Of a stretch of 64,000 nucleotides of DNA, positions 1 through 8,642 are shown one piece after another; position 1 is the stretch's first letter; every line of letters starts with the position of its first letter. The DNA is taken from positions 612,881 to 676,880 of the forward strand of contig JAKSPO010000001.1 of assembly GCA_024404675.1 (NCBI GenBank), read 5' to 3'. The notes beneath the pieces were generated by a model, which searched no databases, was not told the origin of the DNA, and saw only the letters and a program-made list of their open reading frames with translations. This DNA comes from Lachnospiraceae bacterium (GTDB lineage Bacteria; Bacillota; Clostridia; Lachnospirales; Lachnospiraceae). A program made the translations under genes and the position numbers.

Positions 1-160
1 TATCCTTAAGAATCAGCGCAAGCGTCATAAGACCGGCTGCCAGAACGAAGGACACCGTGCAGATGCGCATCGCAGGCTTTGTGAACCGGCGTCCGCAAAA
101 AAGCAGGTACAACGCACCGCAGAACGGGATCAAAACAGGAAGAATAATCATCCAATCCAT
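1..160 (-). CDS. Partial proton-translocating antiporter subunit, second MnhD/NuoN-like protein (3' end outside window)
   Basis: The first 53 residues of a hydrophobic protein begin MDWMIILPVLIPFCGALYLL and run off the left edge. The N-terminal pattern of a short hydrophobic helix followed by a CGRR-type basic loop is what MnhD/NuoN/NuoL family membrane subunits show. The start is the ATG at 160, 13 bases after the stop of the preceding antiporter subunit and in the same orientation, so it is the eighth recognisable gene of the operon. A second MnhD-like subunit is usual in Mbh/Mbs-type clusters and in Mrp operons with a split MrpA. Too little is visible to choose between NuoL-like and NuoN-like. 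Confidence 0.6.
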   Translation of the reverse strand, partial: MDWMIILPVLIPFCGALYLLFCGRRFTKPAMRICTVSFVLAAGLMTLALILKD

Positions 161-173
161 CACACTACTCCAA

Positions 174-1670
174 TCATGAAAACTCCGTAAGACCACGCTC
201 GATCCAGTCGAAGATCGGGTTGCTGAATACGCCGAGAATCATCACAATAACGACAAATACCACAACGGAAAGGCGATATACCGTTCCCGTACGGAACCGC
301 TCGTCCTCGTACTCTTCGTTCATCTTCGGCGTAAACACGCTGATGGCCATACGAATAAAATACATTGCATTCAGAACCGTACTGATAGCAAGCGCTATCA
401 ACGTAATGATTTCCTTCGTCGTAACCGCATTCATGGCAGCCTTGGCGAAATAAACCTTTGACGTAAAGCCTGCGAAAAGCGGGATGCCGACCATGGACAG
501 CGAGCCGACCACGAAGGCCGCACCGGCTGAGCGGTTTCGAAGTCCCGAGCCACGCAGGTTACGGTAATTCATACTTTGTCCGGATACTTCCGCAAGTCCG
601 TTGGCCGATACAAAAAGCATCGACTTCGCGGAAGCATGTGCGAGGATATGGAACACGGCCGCAACCATGCCCGCTTCCACGCCGAGTCCGAAGCCCATGT
701 AAATATAACCGATCTGTGCGATCGAGGAAAATGCGATCATTCTTCTCATATCGGTCTGCTGGATTGCGTCAACCGAACCCATGATCATACCGACGATACC
801 GAAGATAAACAGCACATCATCCGCACCCGATAAGCGGAACACATCGGTGCCCACAACACGGTAGATGAATTTTAAAAGGAACAGAATGTAGCCCTTCGAT
901 ACAAGCGACGAAAGAATCGAGCTTGAGGAGCAGGTCGAATAGCTGTACGCATCCGGCAGCCATGCATGGAACGGAAACAGCGCCGATTTGATGGCGATAC
1001 CGACGGAGAAAAGACCTACCGCAAGCATCAGAGGCTCCGTATAAGTGTCCTCCGCAACAATCTTAAGAACCGCCTCATGCACATTGTGCATCAGAAGGTG
1101 TCCGGTAATTCCGTAAATGATGGAAACCGAAATCAGTACAAGACCGGAACCGAGAAGCGACATAATCATGTATTTGGTCGCCGCAAGGATATTTCTTCCC
1201 CAGCCTCGAATCATAATCAGTCCGCAGGCAGAAATCGTATTGATCTCAACGAATACATAACCGGTGAAAAGGTCATTTGTATAAATCAGTACCAGCAAGG
1301 AGGCAAGCAGAAGGTTGATCATGATGAAGTAAAGATTCATCTTCTCCTCCGGCACATCCTTCACCAGATACTTTAATCCGCCTGTCAATGAAAGAAGCAT
1401 AATCAGGCAGAAGGAGGTCGCCATAAAGGCCTCCAGTACGCCGACTCTGATCTCGTTACCAAACGGTGCCGGGAAGCGTCCCATCGTGTATACGAACGGA
1501 CCGTCAAGATCAAGCGTATAATAAAGCGTCGCAATCGACAGAATCTCGCATATGGTTACAACCGAAAGGCTCAATACTCTCGCCTTCTTACCGGAAAGCA
1601 CCGAGGAAACGGGGCCGGATACCATCGCAAGCATAATACAGAAGAAAGGAAAATTACGAACGAATTCCAT
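174..1670 (-). CDS. mnhD: MnhD/NuoN-like proton-conducting antiporter subunit
   Basis: About 498 residues forming some 14 transmembrane helices, the usual size of MrpD/NuoN/NuoL-type subunits. Family-typical stretches are visible: a lysine/histidine-bearing helix around KSALFPFHAWLPDAYSYS and a second around FHILAHASAKSMLF. These residues form the half-channels for ion movement in complex I and Mrp antiporters. The start chosen is the ATG at 1670, which overlaps the mnhC stop by one base (TGATG) and lies 8 bases after AAAGGAG; a GTG three bases upstream is possible. It is expected to exchange Na+ and H+ across the cytoplasmic membrane as part of the multi-subunit complex encoded here. Confidence 0.85.
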   Translation of the reverse strand: MEFVRNFPFFCIMLAMVSGPVSSVLSGKKARVLSLSVVTICEILSIATLYYTLDLDGPFVYTMGRFPAPFGNEIRVGVLEAFMATSFCLIMLLSLTGGLKYLVKDVPEEKMNLYFIMINLLLASLLVLIYTNDLFTGYVFVEINTISACGLIMIRGWGRNILAATKYMIMSLLGSGLVLISVSIIYGITGHLLMHNVHEAVLKIVAEDTYTEPLMLAVGLFSVGIAIKSALFPFHAWLPDAYSYSTCSSSSILSSLVSKGYILFLLKFIYRVVGTDVFRLSGADDVLFIFGIVGMIMGSVDAIQQTDMRRMIAFSSIAQIGYIYMGFGLGVEAGMVAAVFHILAHASAKSMLFVSANGLAEVSGQSMNYRNLRGSGLRNRSAGAAFVVGSLSMVGIPLFAGFTSKVYFAKAAMNAVTTKEIITLIALAISTVLNAMYFIRMAISVFTPKMNEEYEDERFRTGTVYRLSVVVFVVIVMILGVFSNPIFDWIERGLTEFS

Positions 1671-2044
1671 CACTCGTGCTCCTTTCGAACCATTGTTGTA
1701 ATCTCATCAATATCAAGCGTATGATAACGCTCATACAGCTTGACCGTCAGGCCGAGCATCAGCGCGGATACGCTGACGGAAACGACGATACCGGTAAGCA
1801 CAAGGCCGGACGGGATCGGATTGATGTATCGGGACGCCTCTAATACCCCATCGGAGGCAATCGGCGCCAGCTTTCCCTGAATGTAGCCCATGGAAGCAAG
1901 GAACAGATAAACTGCCGTATCCATGATATTCAGTCCGATGATCTTCTTAATCATGTTGCGCTGCAGAAGCAGGTTACTGAACCCGATTCCGAACAGGATC
2001 ATCGCCGCAACATCGATGTAGTTATTCCAAAGATTTGCAAGCAT
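1670..2044 (-). CDS. mnhC: MnhC/NuoK-like antiporter subunit
   Basis: A 124-residue, three-helix protein with the pattern of MrpC/NuoK, including the conserved segment NLLLQRNMIKKIIGLNIMDTAVYLFL. Charged residues buried in the second helix are typical of the family and line the ion path next to MnhD. The start is the ATG at 2044, preceded by GGGAGG at 8 bases; a longer upstream reading into the previous gene has no ribosome site. The preceding gene stops at 2046, so the two are one base apart and translationally coupled. The protein should be an obligate partner in the membrane complex rather than acting alone. Confidence 0.85.
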   Translation of the reverse strand: MLANLWNNYIDVAAMILFGIGFSNLLLQRNMIKKIIGLNIMDTAVYLFLASMGYIQGKLAPIASDGVLEASRYINPIPSGLVLTGIVVSVSVSALMLGLTVKLYERYHTLDIDEITTMVRKEHE

Positions 2045-2045
2045 C

Positions 2046-3005
2046 CTACAGACCTCCCTTTCTGAACAGCGCATAGAAGGCGTACATCGTGCACGCTACC
2101 TCTATGCCGACCAAAACATTGATCGGAAGGATCAGTCCGGAGCTGATGATCGCCCCTACCTTACCAAGCGGAACCACGGAATCGATTCCGTTGGCGCCTG
2201 TGAACAGGTAATAGATGATCAAAAGGCTGTAAAGCCCGAGAGAGCCGACCTTCAGAATGTCATAGATCTTCTCATTAAAAAATCTGGCGGTAGACGTAAA
2301 GCCAAATGCCGCGGAATACAGAATCAGTCCCGCGCCGATGACCGCGCCGCCCGAAAAGCCTCCGCCCGGAGACAGATGACCGTTCACCAGTACATAAAGA
2401 CCGAACAGAAGAATCATCGGTACCAGAAAACGGGCAATCGTACGAAGAATTACATCGCCCTCGCTCTCCTCGCCGTCAACCTCCTCGGGAATCTCCTTCT
2501 TGCCCATACGAAGCAGAATCATCACCGCAATCGTTGCGATGAAAAGCACGTGCGTCTCACCGAAGGTATCAAAGCCTCGATACTGCAAGATCAAGCCTGT
2601 TACCATATTGACAACACCGGTCTCCTCCTGCCCCTTCTCAAGATAACGCTCCGAAACCTCGTTGTTGGTCGGCGCATCTGTGCCGCCGAAAGCGGGCATA
2701 AAGGCAACATTATAAACCATTGCGCCGATAATGCAAAGGCAGAGCGCAACGGACATTACTACATATAATCTACGGAACCATTTCATGCCGAGCAGCTCTG
2801 CGTGGAGCTTGGCATCTTCCATCGGGTCCTTAAGCGGCGGCACGAGATAATGCTCGGTCGCACGTTCGTCCTCTTTCTTCTCTTCCGCAATCTGCTTTTC
2901 GAACATCGGCATGTAGTCGATGCTCTTCAGGTCCTCTTCGCCTGAAACATAACGGCGAAAAGCGGCACGGCGGGAGGTCTCATAATCACTTCTTATCTTG
3001 CTCAC
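2046..3005 (-). CDS. MbhE-MnhB fusion antiporter subunit
   Basis: 319 residues starting at a GTG (3005) that sits 6 bases after AAGGAGG; longer readings lack a ribosome site. After a charged cytosolic N-terminus of about 80 residues there is a helix and a soluble loop ending RGFDTFGETHVLF. This matches the MbhE-like domain that forms part of the C-terminus of large MrpA proteins. From about residue 190 comes a MnhB domain with the signature GHLSPGGGFSGGAVIGAG. The gene therefore joins two units that are separate genes in archaeal Mbh clusters, or divided between MrpA and MrpB in Mrp operons. It overlaps the mbhD gene by 20 bases. The domain calls are strong; the fused arrangement is read directly from an uninterrupted frame. 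Confidence 0.8.
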   Translation of the reverse strand: MSKIRSDYETSRRAAFRRYVSGEEDLKSIDYMPMFEKQIAEEKKEDERATEHYLVPPLKDPMEDAKLHAELLGMKWFRRLYVVMSVALCLCIIGAMVYNVAFMPAFGGTDAPTNNEVSERYLEKGQEETGVVNMVTGLILQYRGFDTFGETHVLFIATIAVMILLRMGKKEIPEEVDGEESEGDVILRTIARFLVPMILLFGLYVLVNGHLSPGGGFSGGAVIGAGLILYSAAFGFTSTARFFNEKIYDILKVGSLGLYSLLIIYYLFTGANGIDSVVPLGKVGAIISSGLILPINVLVGIEVACTMYAFYALFRKGGL

Positions 3006-3267
3006 GACGCTCCTCCTTCTTATCCTGCGCATCAATTGCGTTGATTCTTCTGAGCGTTGCAAAGAACAATACCGTTGTGACACCGGCACCTACCGCAGCC
3101 TCGGTAATCGCGAGGTCCGGTGCCTGCAGAAACACCCAGATAATAGACATAATCAGGCTGTAGGACATGAATATAATGATGGAAACCAGCACATTTTTCG
3201 TAATGCTCGCACTAACGGCGCACACAATCAGAAAAAGCACCAGCAAAAGAAGAATTACCTTCATCAT
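2986..3267 (-). CDS. MbhD-like (DUF4040) antiporter subunit
   Basis: A 93-residue, three-helix protein with the segment IWVFLQAPDLAITEAAVGAGVTTVLFF. This is the hallmark of the MbhD/DUF4040 domain found at the C-terminus of MrpA or as an independent subunit in hydrogenase-type clusters. It starts at an ATG overlapping the mnhG stop (ATGA) and ends in a lysine-rich tail overlapping the next gene. In this operon it stands where a large MrpA would have its corresponding domain, which is why the cluster reads as Mbh-like rather than canonical Mrp. Confidence 0.8.
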   Translation of the reverse strand: MMKVILLLLVLFLIVCAVSASITKNVLVSIIIFMSYSLIMSIIWVFLQAPDLAITEAAVGAGVTTVLFFATLRRINAIDAQDKKEERREQDKK

Positions 3268-3614
3268 ACCTTCTTCACGTCCTTTCCTCTTTCGTCCTTC
3301 TCGATCTCACAATACTCCTCAAGCTTTGTCGAAGTTGTTACCTCGAGATAGGCTAACAAATGGCTGGAAACGGGGCTTGCGCACCACAAAAGCAGAATAA
3401 TCAAAGCAAGCTTCAGGGAATCAAAGGAGAAGCCGCTGACTGCAATCAGCCCGAGAAGAATTAACATAATGCCGAGCGTGTCGCACATCGCCGCAGCATG
3501 CATTCTGTTAAGCGCAAAGCGAAACCGAAACAGTCCGAAGGCTGCAATCGCTGCTACCGCAATACCGCTTACAATCAAAATCGCAGCACACCAGAATATA
3601 ATCCAATCACTCAT
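3264..3614 (-). CDS. mnhG: MnhG-like monovalent cation/H+ antiporter subunit G
   Basis: 116 residues beginning MSDWIIFWCAAILIVSG, with three predicted helices and the family segment FRFALNRMHAAAMCDTLGIMLILLG, typical of MrpG. The ATG at 3614 follows AAAGGGGG at a normal distance and overlaps the end of mnhF by 8 bases. MrpG is a small accessory membrane subunit needed for antiporter assembly. Its neighbours on both sides are the other small Mrp subunits, so assignment by context and motif agree. Confidence 0.85.
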   Translation of the reverse strand: MSDWIIFWCAAILIVSGIAVAAIAAFGLFRFRFALNRMHAAAMCDTLGIMLILLGLIAVSGFSFDSLKLALIILLLWCASPVSSHLLAYLEVTTSTKLEEYCEIEKDERGKDVKKV

Positions 3615-3918
3615 GCTCTTCCCCCTTTCTTCTGGCACGTTCCCGATATACGCCGAGATAAATTCTCGTCAGAATCACCACTGCCAGAAAGGAAATCATT
3701 GCATAGATAATAGAGACATCCAGAAGATATCCCTGCTTCAGCCAAAGTGCAAGAATGCAAATGATCATAATGGTCAGGGTACCGAGCATATTGATGGCAA
3801 CAATACGATCGACGATTTCCGGACCCTTGACCGCTCTTACGAGCACGAAGAGCATAATCAGCGCAAGTACGATGATTGCGCCCCAGTATAAGATTTCATA
3901 GGCCTGCTCTATGTTCAT
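3607..3918 (-). CDS. mnhF: MnhF-like antiporter subunit F
   Basis: 103 residues with three hydrophobic helices and the segment FVLVRAVKGPEIVDRIVAIN, a characteristic MrpF pattern with an aspartate at the end of the first loop. Its ATG overlaps the mnhE stop (ATGA at 3915-3918), with a GGAGG inside the end of mnhE serving as ribosome site. It is a small membrane subunit of the cation/proton antiporter complex and is placed in the usual E-F-G order. Confidence 0.85.
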   Translation of the reverse strand: MNIEQAYEILYWGAIIVLALIMLFVLVRAVKGPEIVDRIVAINMLGTLTIMIICILALWLKQGYLLDVSIIYAMISFLAVVILTRIYLGVYRERARRKGEEHE

Positions 3919-4379
3919 TGTTTCGCCTCCAGCTCCTCAAGCATATGAACGAATACGGAATCCTCGATTCCCTCCGCCAGCTCGACATCTAACGCGTGTA
4001 CCACGTATTTGCCGTCATCAAGACTTACCGTGATCGTTCCCGGAGTAAGCGTGATGGAATTCGCAAGAAGTACCGCATTCAATTCATTCTTAAGCGGCTT
4101 TCGAAAATGCAAAAGCACCGGCTCCGGCTCCAGTCTGTCGGACAGAATCAGGCGGATAACCGCGAAATTAGCCTTGATGATCTCGATCAGAAGGACGAAC
4201 AGATACTTGATGTACCAGGGGATGCGCTTAATTAATCCCCACTCCTTCTTCGGCGAGAATTTCATTACAAGACAGAAGAACAAATATACCGGAACGTCCA
4301 GAGCCAGGCCGAGAAGTACAATCTCGGGAGTAATTCTGCCGTTCAGAATAATCCACAAAATCAGGAATACAAAAAACAT
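3915..4379 (-). CDS. mnhE: MnhE-like antiporter subunit E, first gene of the operon
   Basis: 154 residues: two N-terminal helices (WIILNGRITPEIVLLGLALD is typical of MrpE) followed by a cytosolic domain with NSITLTPGTITVSLDDGKYVVHALD, the most conserved MrpE segment. It is the first gene after a consensus promoter, so it opens the antiporter transcript. The ATG at 4379 has only a weak ribosome site (GGTTTAGG). MrpE is a structural subunit of the Na+/H+ antiporter. Length and motifs fit the family. Confidence 0.85.
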   Translation of the reverse strand: MFFVFLILWIILNGRITPEIVLLGLALDVPVYLFFCLVMKFSPKKEWGLIKRIPWYIKYLFVLLIEIIKANFAVIRLILSDRLEPEPVLLHFRKPLKNELNAVLLANSITLTPGTITVSLDDGKYVVHALDVELAEGIEDSVFVHMLEELEAKQ

Positions 4380-4419
4380 ACCTAAACCAGCTTTCTGCCA
4401 TTAAGCCATAATCGGTCAT

Positions 4420-4448
4420 ATCATAGCACATTCCCTAAAAAATGTCAA
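4420..4448 (-). promoter_or_regulatory. Sigma-A promoter of the antiporter operon
   Basis: On the minus strand, TTGACA (4443-4448), a 17-base spacer and TATGAT (4420-4425) form a near-consensus promoter about 40 bases upstream of mnhE. The -35 box shares bases with the T-run of the terminator of the upstream gene. Confidence 0.8.
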
Positions 4449-4480
4449 AAAAACTGTCGGCGCTTTTTTACGCCGACAGT
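4446..4480 (-). terminator. Intrinsic terminator of the zinc-ribbon protein gene
   Basis: Perfect 10-bp arms ACTGTCGGCG / CGCCGACAGT (4453-4462 and 4471-4480) with an 8-base loop, followed on the minus strand by seven T residues. It lies 28 bases after the stop codon at 4508. Confidence 0.9.
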
Positions 4481-4507
4481 CGGAAAATGCATAATATTTT
4501 CAGGATA

Positions 4508-5572
4508 TTATTTCTTGAGATCAAACTTCTCAAGATTGTCCTCGCCTACAAGGATAACACTCCACTCGTCATCAACCTCAACGAACAGATAATAATCAAC
4601 GTAGGTCTCCTTATCATCGCTACCTTTGAAGGTGGAATTGTTCTTTACAAGGTAAGCTGCGGAGATATCTACAGACTTCTTGAATACGGACTTGAAGGAA
4701 TCGGAAAGCTCCTCTACATCCTTAATCTTCTTCGCAGAAACGATTTCCTCGGAAACCTTGATATCGTCGCCGACCTTAGAAACACCGTTATCCTCATCGG
4801 AATGCAGGTATTTTACGAAATCCTTTGCATTGTCAAGACCGTATACGCTCCATACGAAATCACGAGCGTAGGAAGGAACGCAGTCAACATAATCAGCTGC
4901 CTCGTTCTCAGCGATAGCCTCGTCCATGGTCTTTACGATCTTCTTGAAGATCTTCTGCTCGTTCTCGGACATCGGGATGGAAGCCCCGGTCTTCTTAAAG
5001 TCAAGAGCGGAAAGCCACTCCGGTCTATCCTCTTCAGATGCAAAGAAGGTCTCATATACAACCAGACCGCCTGCTGCAAGAAGGAGAACCAGAAGAATAA
5101 TGGTAATAATGAGCGGAGCCTTGGACTTCTTCTTCGGCTGCGCTACCGGCTGCTGGTACATAGGCTGCTGATACTGCGGATATACCGGCTGCTGATACAT
5201 CGGCTGCTGTGCCGGCTGTACGGGCTGCTGGTACATAGGCTGCTGTACCGGCTGCTGATATACGGGCTCTACAACGGGAGCTGCCTGCTCTACTACAGGT
5301 GCTACCTGCTCAACAACAGGTGCTGCTACCTGCTCAACTACGGGTGCTACCTGCTCAACTACAGGTGCTGCCACCTGCTCTACTACATTCTCAACCTGCT
5401 CAACTACGGGTGCTACCTGCTCCACTACAGGTGCTGCTACCTGCTCAACAACAGGAGCTACTGCCTCCGTGACAGGAGCAACAGGGCTTACAGGGCTAGC
5501 CTGCTTCGTACCACAGAAGGTACAGAATGCTGCACCGTCAGGAATCTGATTTCCACAATTCGGACAAAACAT
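4508..5572 (-). CDS. Zinc-ribbon membrane protein with VEQ-rich repeats
   Basis: 354 residues. An N-terminal zinc ribbon (CPNC at 3-6, CTFC at 17-20) is followed by a low-complexity linker: VAPVVEQ-type repeats at about 38-102 and QQPMYQQP-type repeats at about 106-146. A basic stop KKKSK precedes one transmembrane helix at about 152-174. The remaining 180 residues, outside the membrane by the positive-inside rule, are acidic and have no family I recognise. Such zinc-ribbon/single-helix proteins are common in Firmicutes and mostly uncharacterised. The ATG at 5572 follows AAGGAGA. It is transcribed alone or behind clpX and ends in a clear terminator. Function unknown. Confidence 0.75.
   Translation of the reverse strand: MFCPNCGNQIPDGAAFCTFCGTKQASPVSPVAPVTEAVAPVVEQVAAPVVEQVAPVVEQVENVVEQVAAPVVEQVAPVVEQVAAPVVEQVAPVVEQAAPVVEPVYQQPVQQPMYQQPVQPAQQPMYQQPVYPQYQQPMYQQPVAQPKKKSKAPLIITIILLVLLLAAGGLVVYETFFASEEDRPEWLSALDFKKTGASIPMSENEQKIFKKIVKTMDEAIAENEAADYVDCVPSYARDFVWSVYGLDNAKDFVKYLHSDEDNGVSKVGDDIKVSEEIVSAKKIKDVEELSDSFKSVFKKSVDISAAYLVKNNSTFKGSDDKETYVDYYLFVEVDDEWSVILVGEDNLEKFDLKK
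5135..5461 (-). repeat. In-frame low-complexity repeat region inside the zinc-ribbon gene
   Basis: Two back-to-back repeat blocks in the coding sequence. About eight units of APVVEQVA (with one variant, ENVVEQVA) encode a Val/Glu/Gln-rich stretch, then units of QQPMYQQPV encode a Pro/Gln/Tyr-rich stretch. DNA repeats of this type are prone to slippage, so length may vary between strains. Confidence 0.8.
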
Positions 5573-5623
5573 GATGTCACTCTCCTTTTCTTAGTTAAAT
5601 TATTGCTATATATTATATACTAT

Positions 5624-6976
5624 TTAGCTACGCATTTCAATAATCGGCGCGCCATTTCCCCGGATATAATCCGCAGTGATGGTTACTGAACCGATGTAGG
5701 AATCCTTCGGAATCTCATACATAATATCAAGCATGAACTCCTCGAGGATTGAACGAAGCGCTCTGGCTCCGGTTTCCTTAGTGAGTGCCTTCTCGGCAAT
5801 CAGGTCTAAGGCGTCGTCCGTGAATGAAAGCTTCACCTCATCCATGGCGAAAAGCTTCTGGTACTGTTTGATGATTGCATTCTTCGGCTCACAAAGGATT
5901 CGCTTCATTGCTTCCTTATCTAATCCCCGCAATGCATAAATCATCGGAAGTCGTCCGATAAACTCAGGAATCATTCCGTATTCGCGAAGGTCCTCCATGG
6001 AAACCTTTGCTAGAATATCCTTGTCCTCATCAAACTGATTCTTCAAATTGGCATTAAAGCCCATCGTGAAGGATTTCGTCAGACGATTCTTCACAATCTC
6101 GTCAAGTCCGGGAAATGCTCCGCCGCAGATGAAAAGGATATTCCTCGTATTCATCTTCGTTGTGGGCACCATACCGTTCTTACTGGAGGCACCGATAGGA
6201 ACCTCAACCTCCGCTCCCTCAAGAAGCTTCAGAAGGCCCTGCTGTACGCTCTCTCCGCTGACATCACGGCTGTTGGTATTCTTCTTCTTGGCAATCTTAT
6301 CAATCTCATCAATGAACACGATACCGTGCTCTGCGCGATCGACATCGTTGTCCGCATTGGCTAGAAGCTTGGAAAGTACGCTCTCCACGTCATCGCCGAT
6401 GTAGCCGGCCTCGGTAAGTGAGGTCGCATCCGTGATTGCAAGCGGTACATTTAGAAGTCTTGCAAGTGTCTGCACAAGATAAGTCTTTCCGCAACCGGTA
6501 GGACCAAGCATAAGCATATTGGACTTTTCAATGACCACCTCGTCCTGAAATGCCTTCTCATCCTGCCTTTTCACACGTTTATAATGGTTATAAACGGCAA
6601 CGCTTATGACCTTCTTGGCATGATCCTGGCCGACAACATACTCATCAAGACGTGCCTTAATCTCATGTGGTGCCGGAAGCTTCTCGATGTTCATCACATC
6701 CTCTTCGACCTTCTGCTCCGCCTTCTTCGGCTTCACCTGCGTCTGATTCCCCTGCATGCCGCCGGGAAATACGAACCGGATATTGCCAAGCAGTGAATTC
6801 GGATCATCCATATTCATGCTCGACATCATATCGAAGGATTTCTGCAGGCAGCTCTCACAGAGGTATATATTCGGCGGCATGCGTAAAAGCTTACCGCACA
6901 CACTTTCCGGGCGACGGCACATGGCACAGATATTCTCATATCCGTCCCGGTTATCATTCCTGTTCTGTTCGTCCAT
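5624..6976 (-). CDS. clpX: ATP-dependent protease ATP-binding subunit ClpX
   Basis: 450 residues, slightly longer than typical ClpX (about 420). The N-terminal zinc-binding domain has C17-x2-C20 and C40-x2-C43. Walker A is GPTGCGKT at 158-165 and Walker B is VFIDEID at about 220-226. The pore loop reads GYIGDD and the sensor-2 motif is GARALRS. ClpX unfolds tagged substrates and feeds them into the ClpP chamber in the cytosol. No clpP is adjacent, whereas clpX often follows clpP or tig. The extra length lies in the linker between zinc domain and AAA+ module. Start ATG 6976 follows GGAG. Confidence 0.93.
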   Translation of the reverse strand: MDEQNRNDNRDGYENICAMCRRPESVCGKLLRMPPNIYLCESCLQKSFDMMSSMNMDDPNSLLGNIRFVFPGGMQGNQTQVKPKKAEQKVEEDVMNIEKLPAPHEIKARLDEYVVGQDHAKKVISVAVYNHYKRVKRQDEKAFQDEVVIEKSNMLMLGPTGCGKTYLVQTLARLLNVPLAITDATSLTEAGYIGDDVESVLSKLLANADNDVDRAEHGIVFIDEIDKIAKKKNTNSRDVSGESVQQGLLKLLEGAEVEVPIGASSKNGMVPTTKMNTRNILFICGGAFPGLDEIVKNRLTKSFTMGFNANLKNQFDEDKDILAKVSMEDLREYGMIPEFIGRLPMIYALRGLDKEAMKRILCEPKNAIIKQYQKLFAMDEVKLSFTDDALDLIAEKALTKETGARALRSILEEFMLDIMYEIPKDSYIGSVTITADYIRGNGAPIIEMRS

Positions 6977-7070
6977 ATTACTCCATTCATCGAGGTGTTA
7001 AGGCCTCGAGCCCGTATGCCTGCCGCTGTTCGAACGAGAACCCGACGTCACAATACATGCATACACTGTT

Positions 7071-7099
7071 ATCATAACTCATTTTCGTCATTTATTCAA
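7071..7099 (-). promoter_or_regulatory. Promoter of clpX
   Basis: Minus-strand TTGAAT (7094-7099), 17-base spacer, TATGAT (7071-7076), leaving a leader of about 90 bases before clpX. No heat-shock operator (CIRCE or CtsR-type) was recognised. Confidence 0.6.
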
Positions 7100-7107
7100 G
7101 AGATAAG

Positions 7108-7187
7108 TTTGGTCTCTTGGGGACGGGGTTCAGGGCTCATTTTTGCGCGCAAAAATGAGCCCTGAACCCCGTCCCCAAGCCACCAAA
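7108..7187. repeat. Long perfect palindrome carrying the TTGGGGACGGGGTT motif (REP-like)
   Basis: Two perfect 32-base arms (7116-7147 and 7148-7179) meet without a loop. After a two-base mismatch the pairing extends by TTTGGT/ACCAAA to 7108-7187. It lies between divergently transcribed clpX and htrA, where no terminator is needed, and neither side has a T-run. The motif TTGGGGACGGGGTT at its outer end recurs twice near 18.3 kb, which suggests a repetitive extragenic palindrome rather than a gene-specific site. Confidence 0.7.
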
Positions 7188-7226
7188 ATTAAAAACTTAC
7201 TTCACAATATCAACACAAACATTCGT

Positions 7227-7242
7227 TATTGTATATACAATA
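7227..7242. promoter_or_regulatory. 16-bp perfect palindrome upstream of htrA, possible operator
   Basis: TATTGTATATACAATA reads the same on both strands and is followed directly by TATAAAAG, 44 bases before the htrA start. Its position in the promoter region suggests a repressor or activator site, but no confident -35 box was found. Confidence 0.4.
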
Positions 7243-7285
7243 TAAAAGTACCAGCTGCTTTAGCATAGGAGGAATATCGCTTTTT

Positions 7286-8503
<1,218 letters not shown>

Positions 8504-8540
8504 TTCCTATCATTTGTAATAAAAGAACCACTTTAACCGG

Positions 8541-8572
8541 GCCGCAGAGTATTCTGCGGCTCGTCCTTTTTT
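8541..8572 (+). terminator. Intrinsic terminator of htrA
   Basis: Arms GCCGCAGA / TCTGCGGC (8541-8548, 8553-8560) with a 4-base loop, then TCGTCC and six T residues on the plus strand, 37 bases after the htrA stop. Confidence 0.85.
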
Positions 8573-8642
8573 ATAAAAAAAGCCGCCGCCCGAAAGCAAC
8601 AGCTCTTAAAATCAAAAACTATCAATCCATTTTCAAAAACAA

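Noticed and set aside
4442..5689. 415-codon plus-strand open frame over the zinc-ribbon gene
   Set aside because: Leu/Tyr/Arg-rich repeats are the reverse reading of the VEQ/QQP repeat DNA; the minus-strand reading has a zinc ribbon, membrane helix, ribosome site and terminator.
7116..7179. Palindrome as a transcription terminator
   Set aside because: It lies between divergent genes and has no T-run on either side, so nothing needs terminating there.
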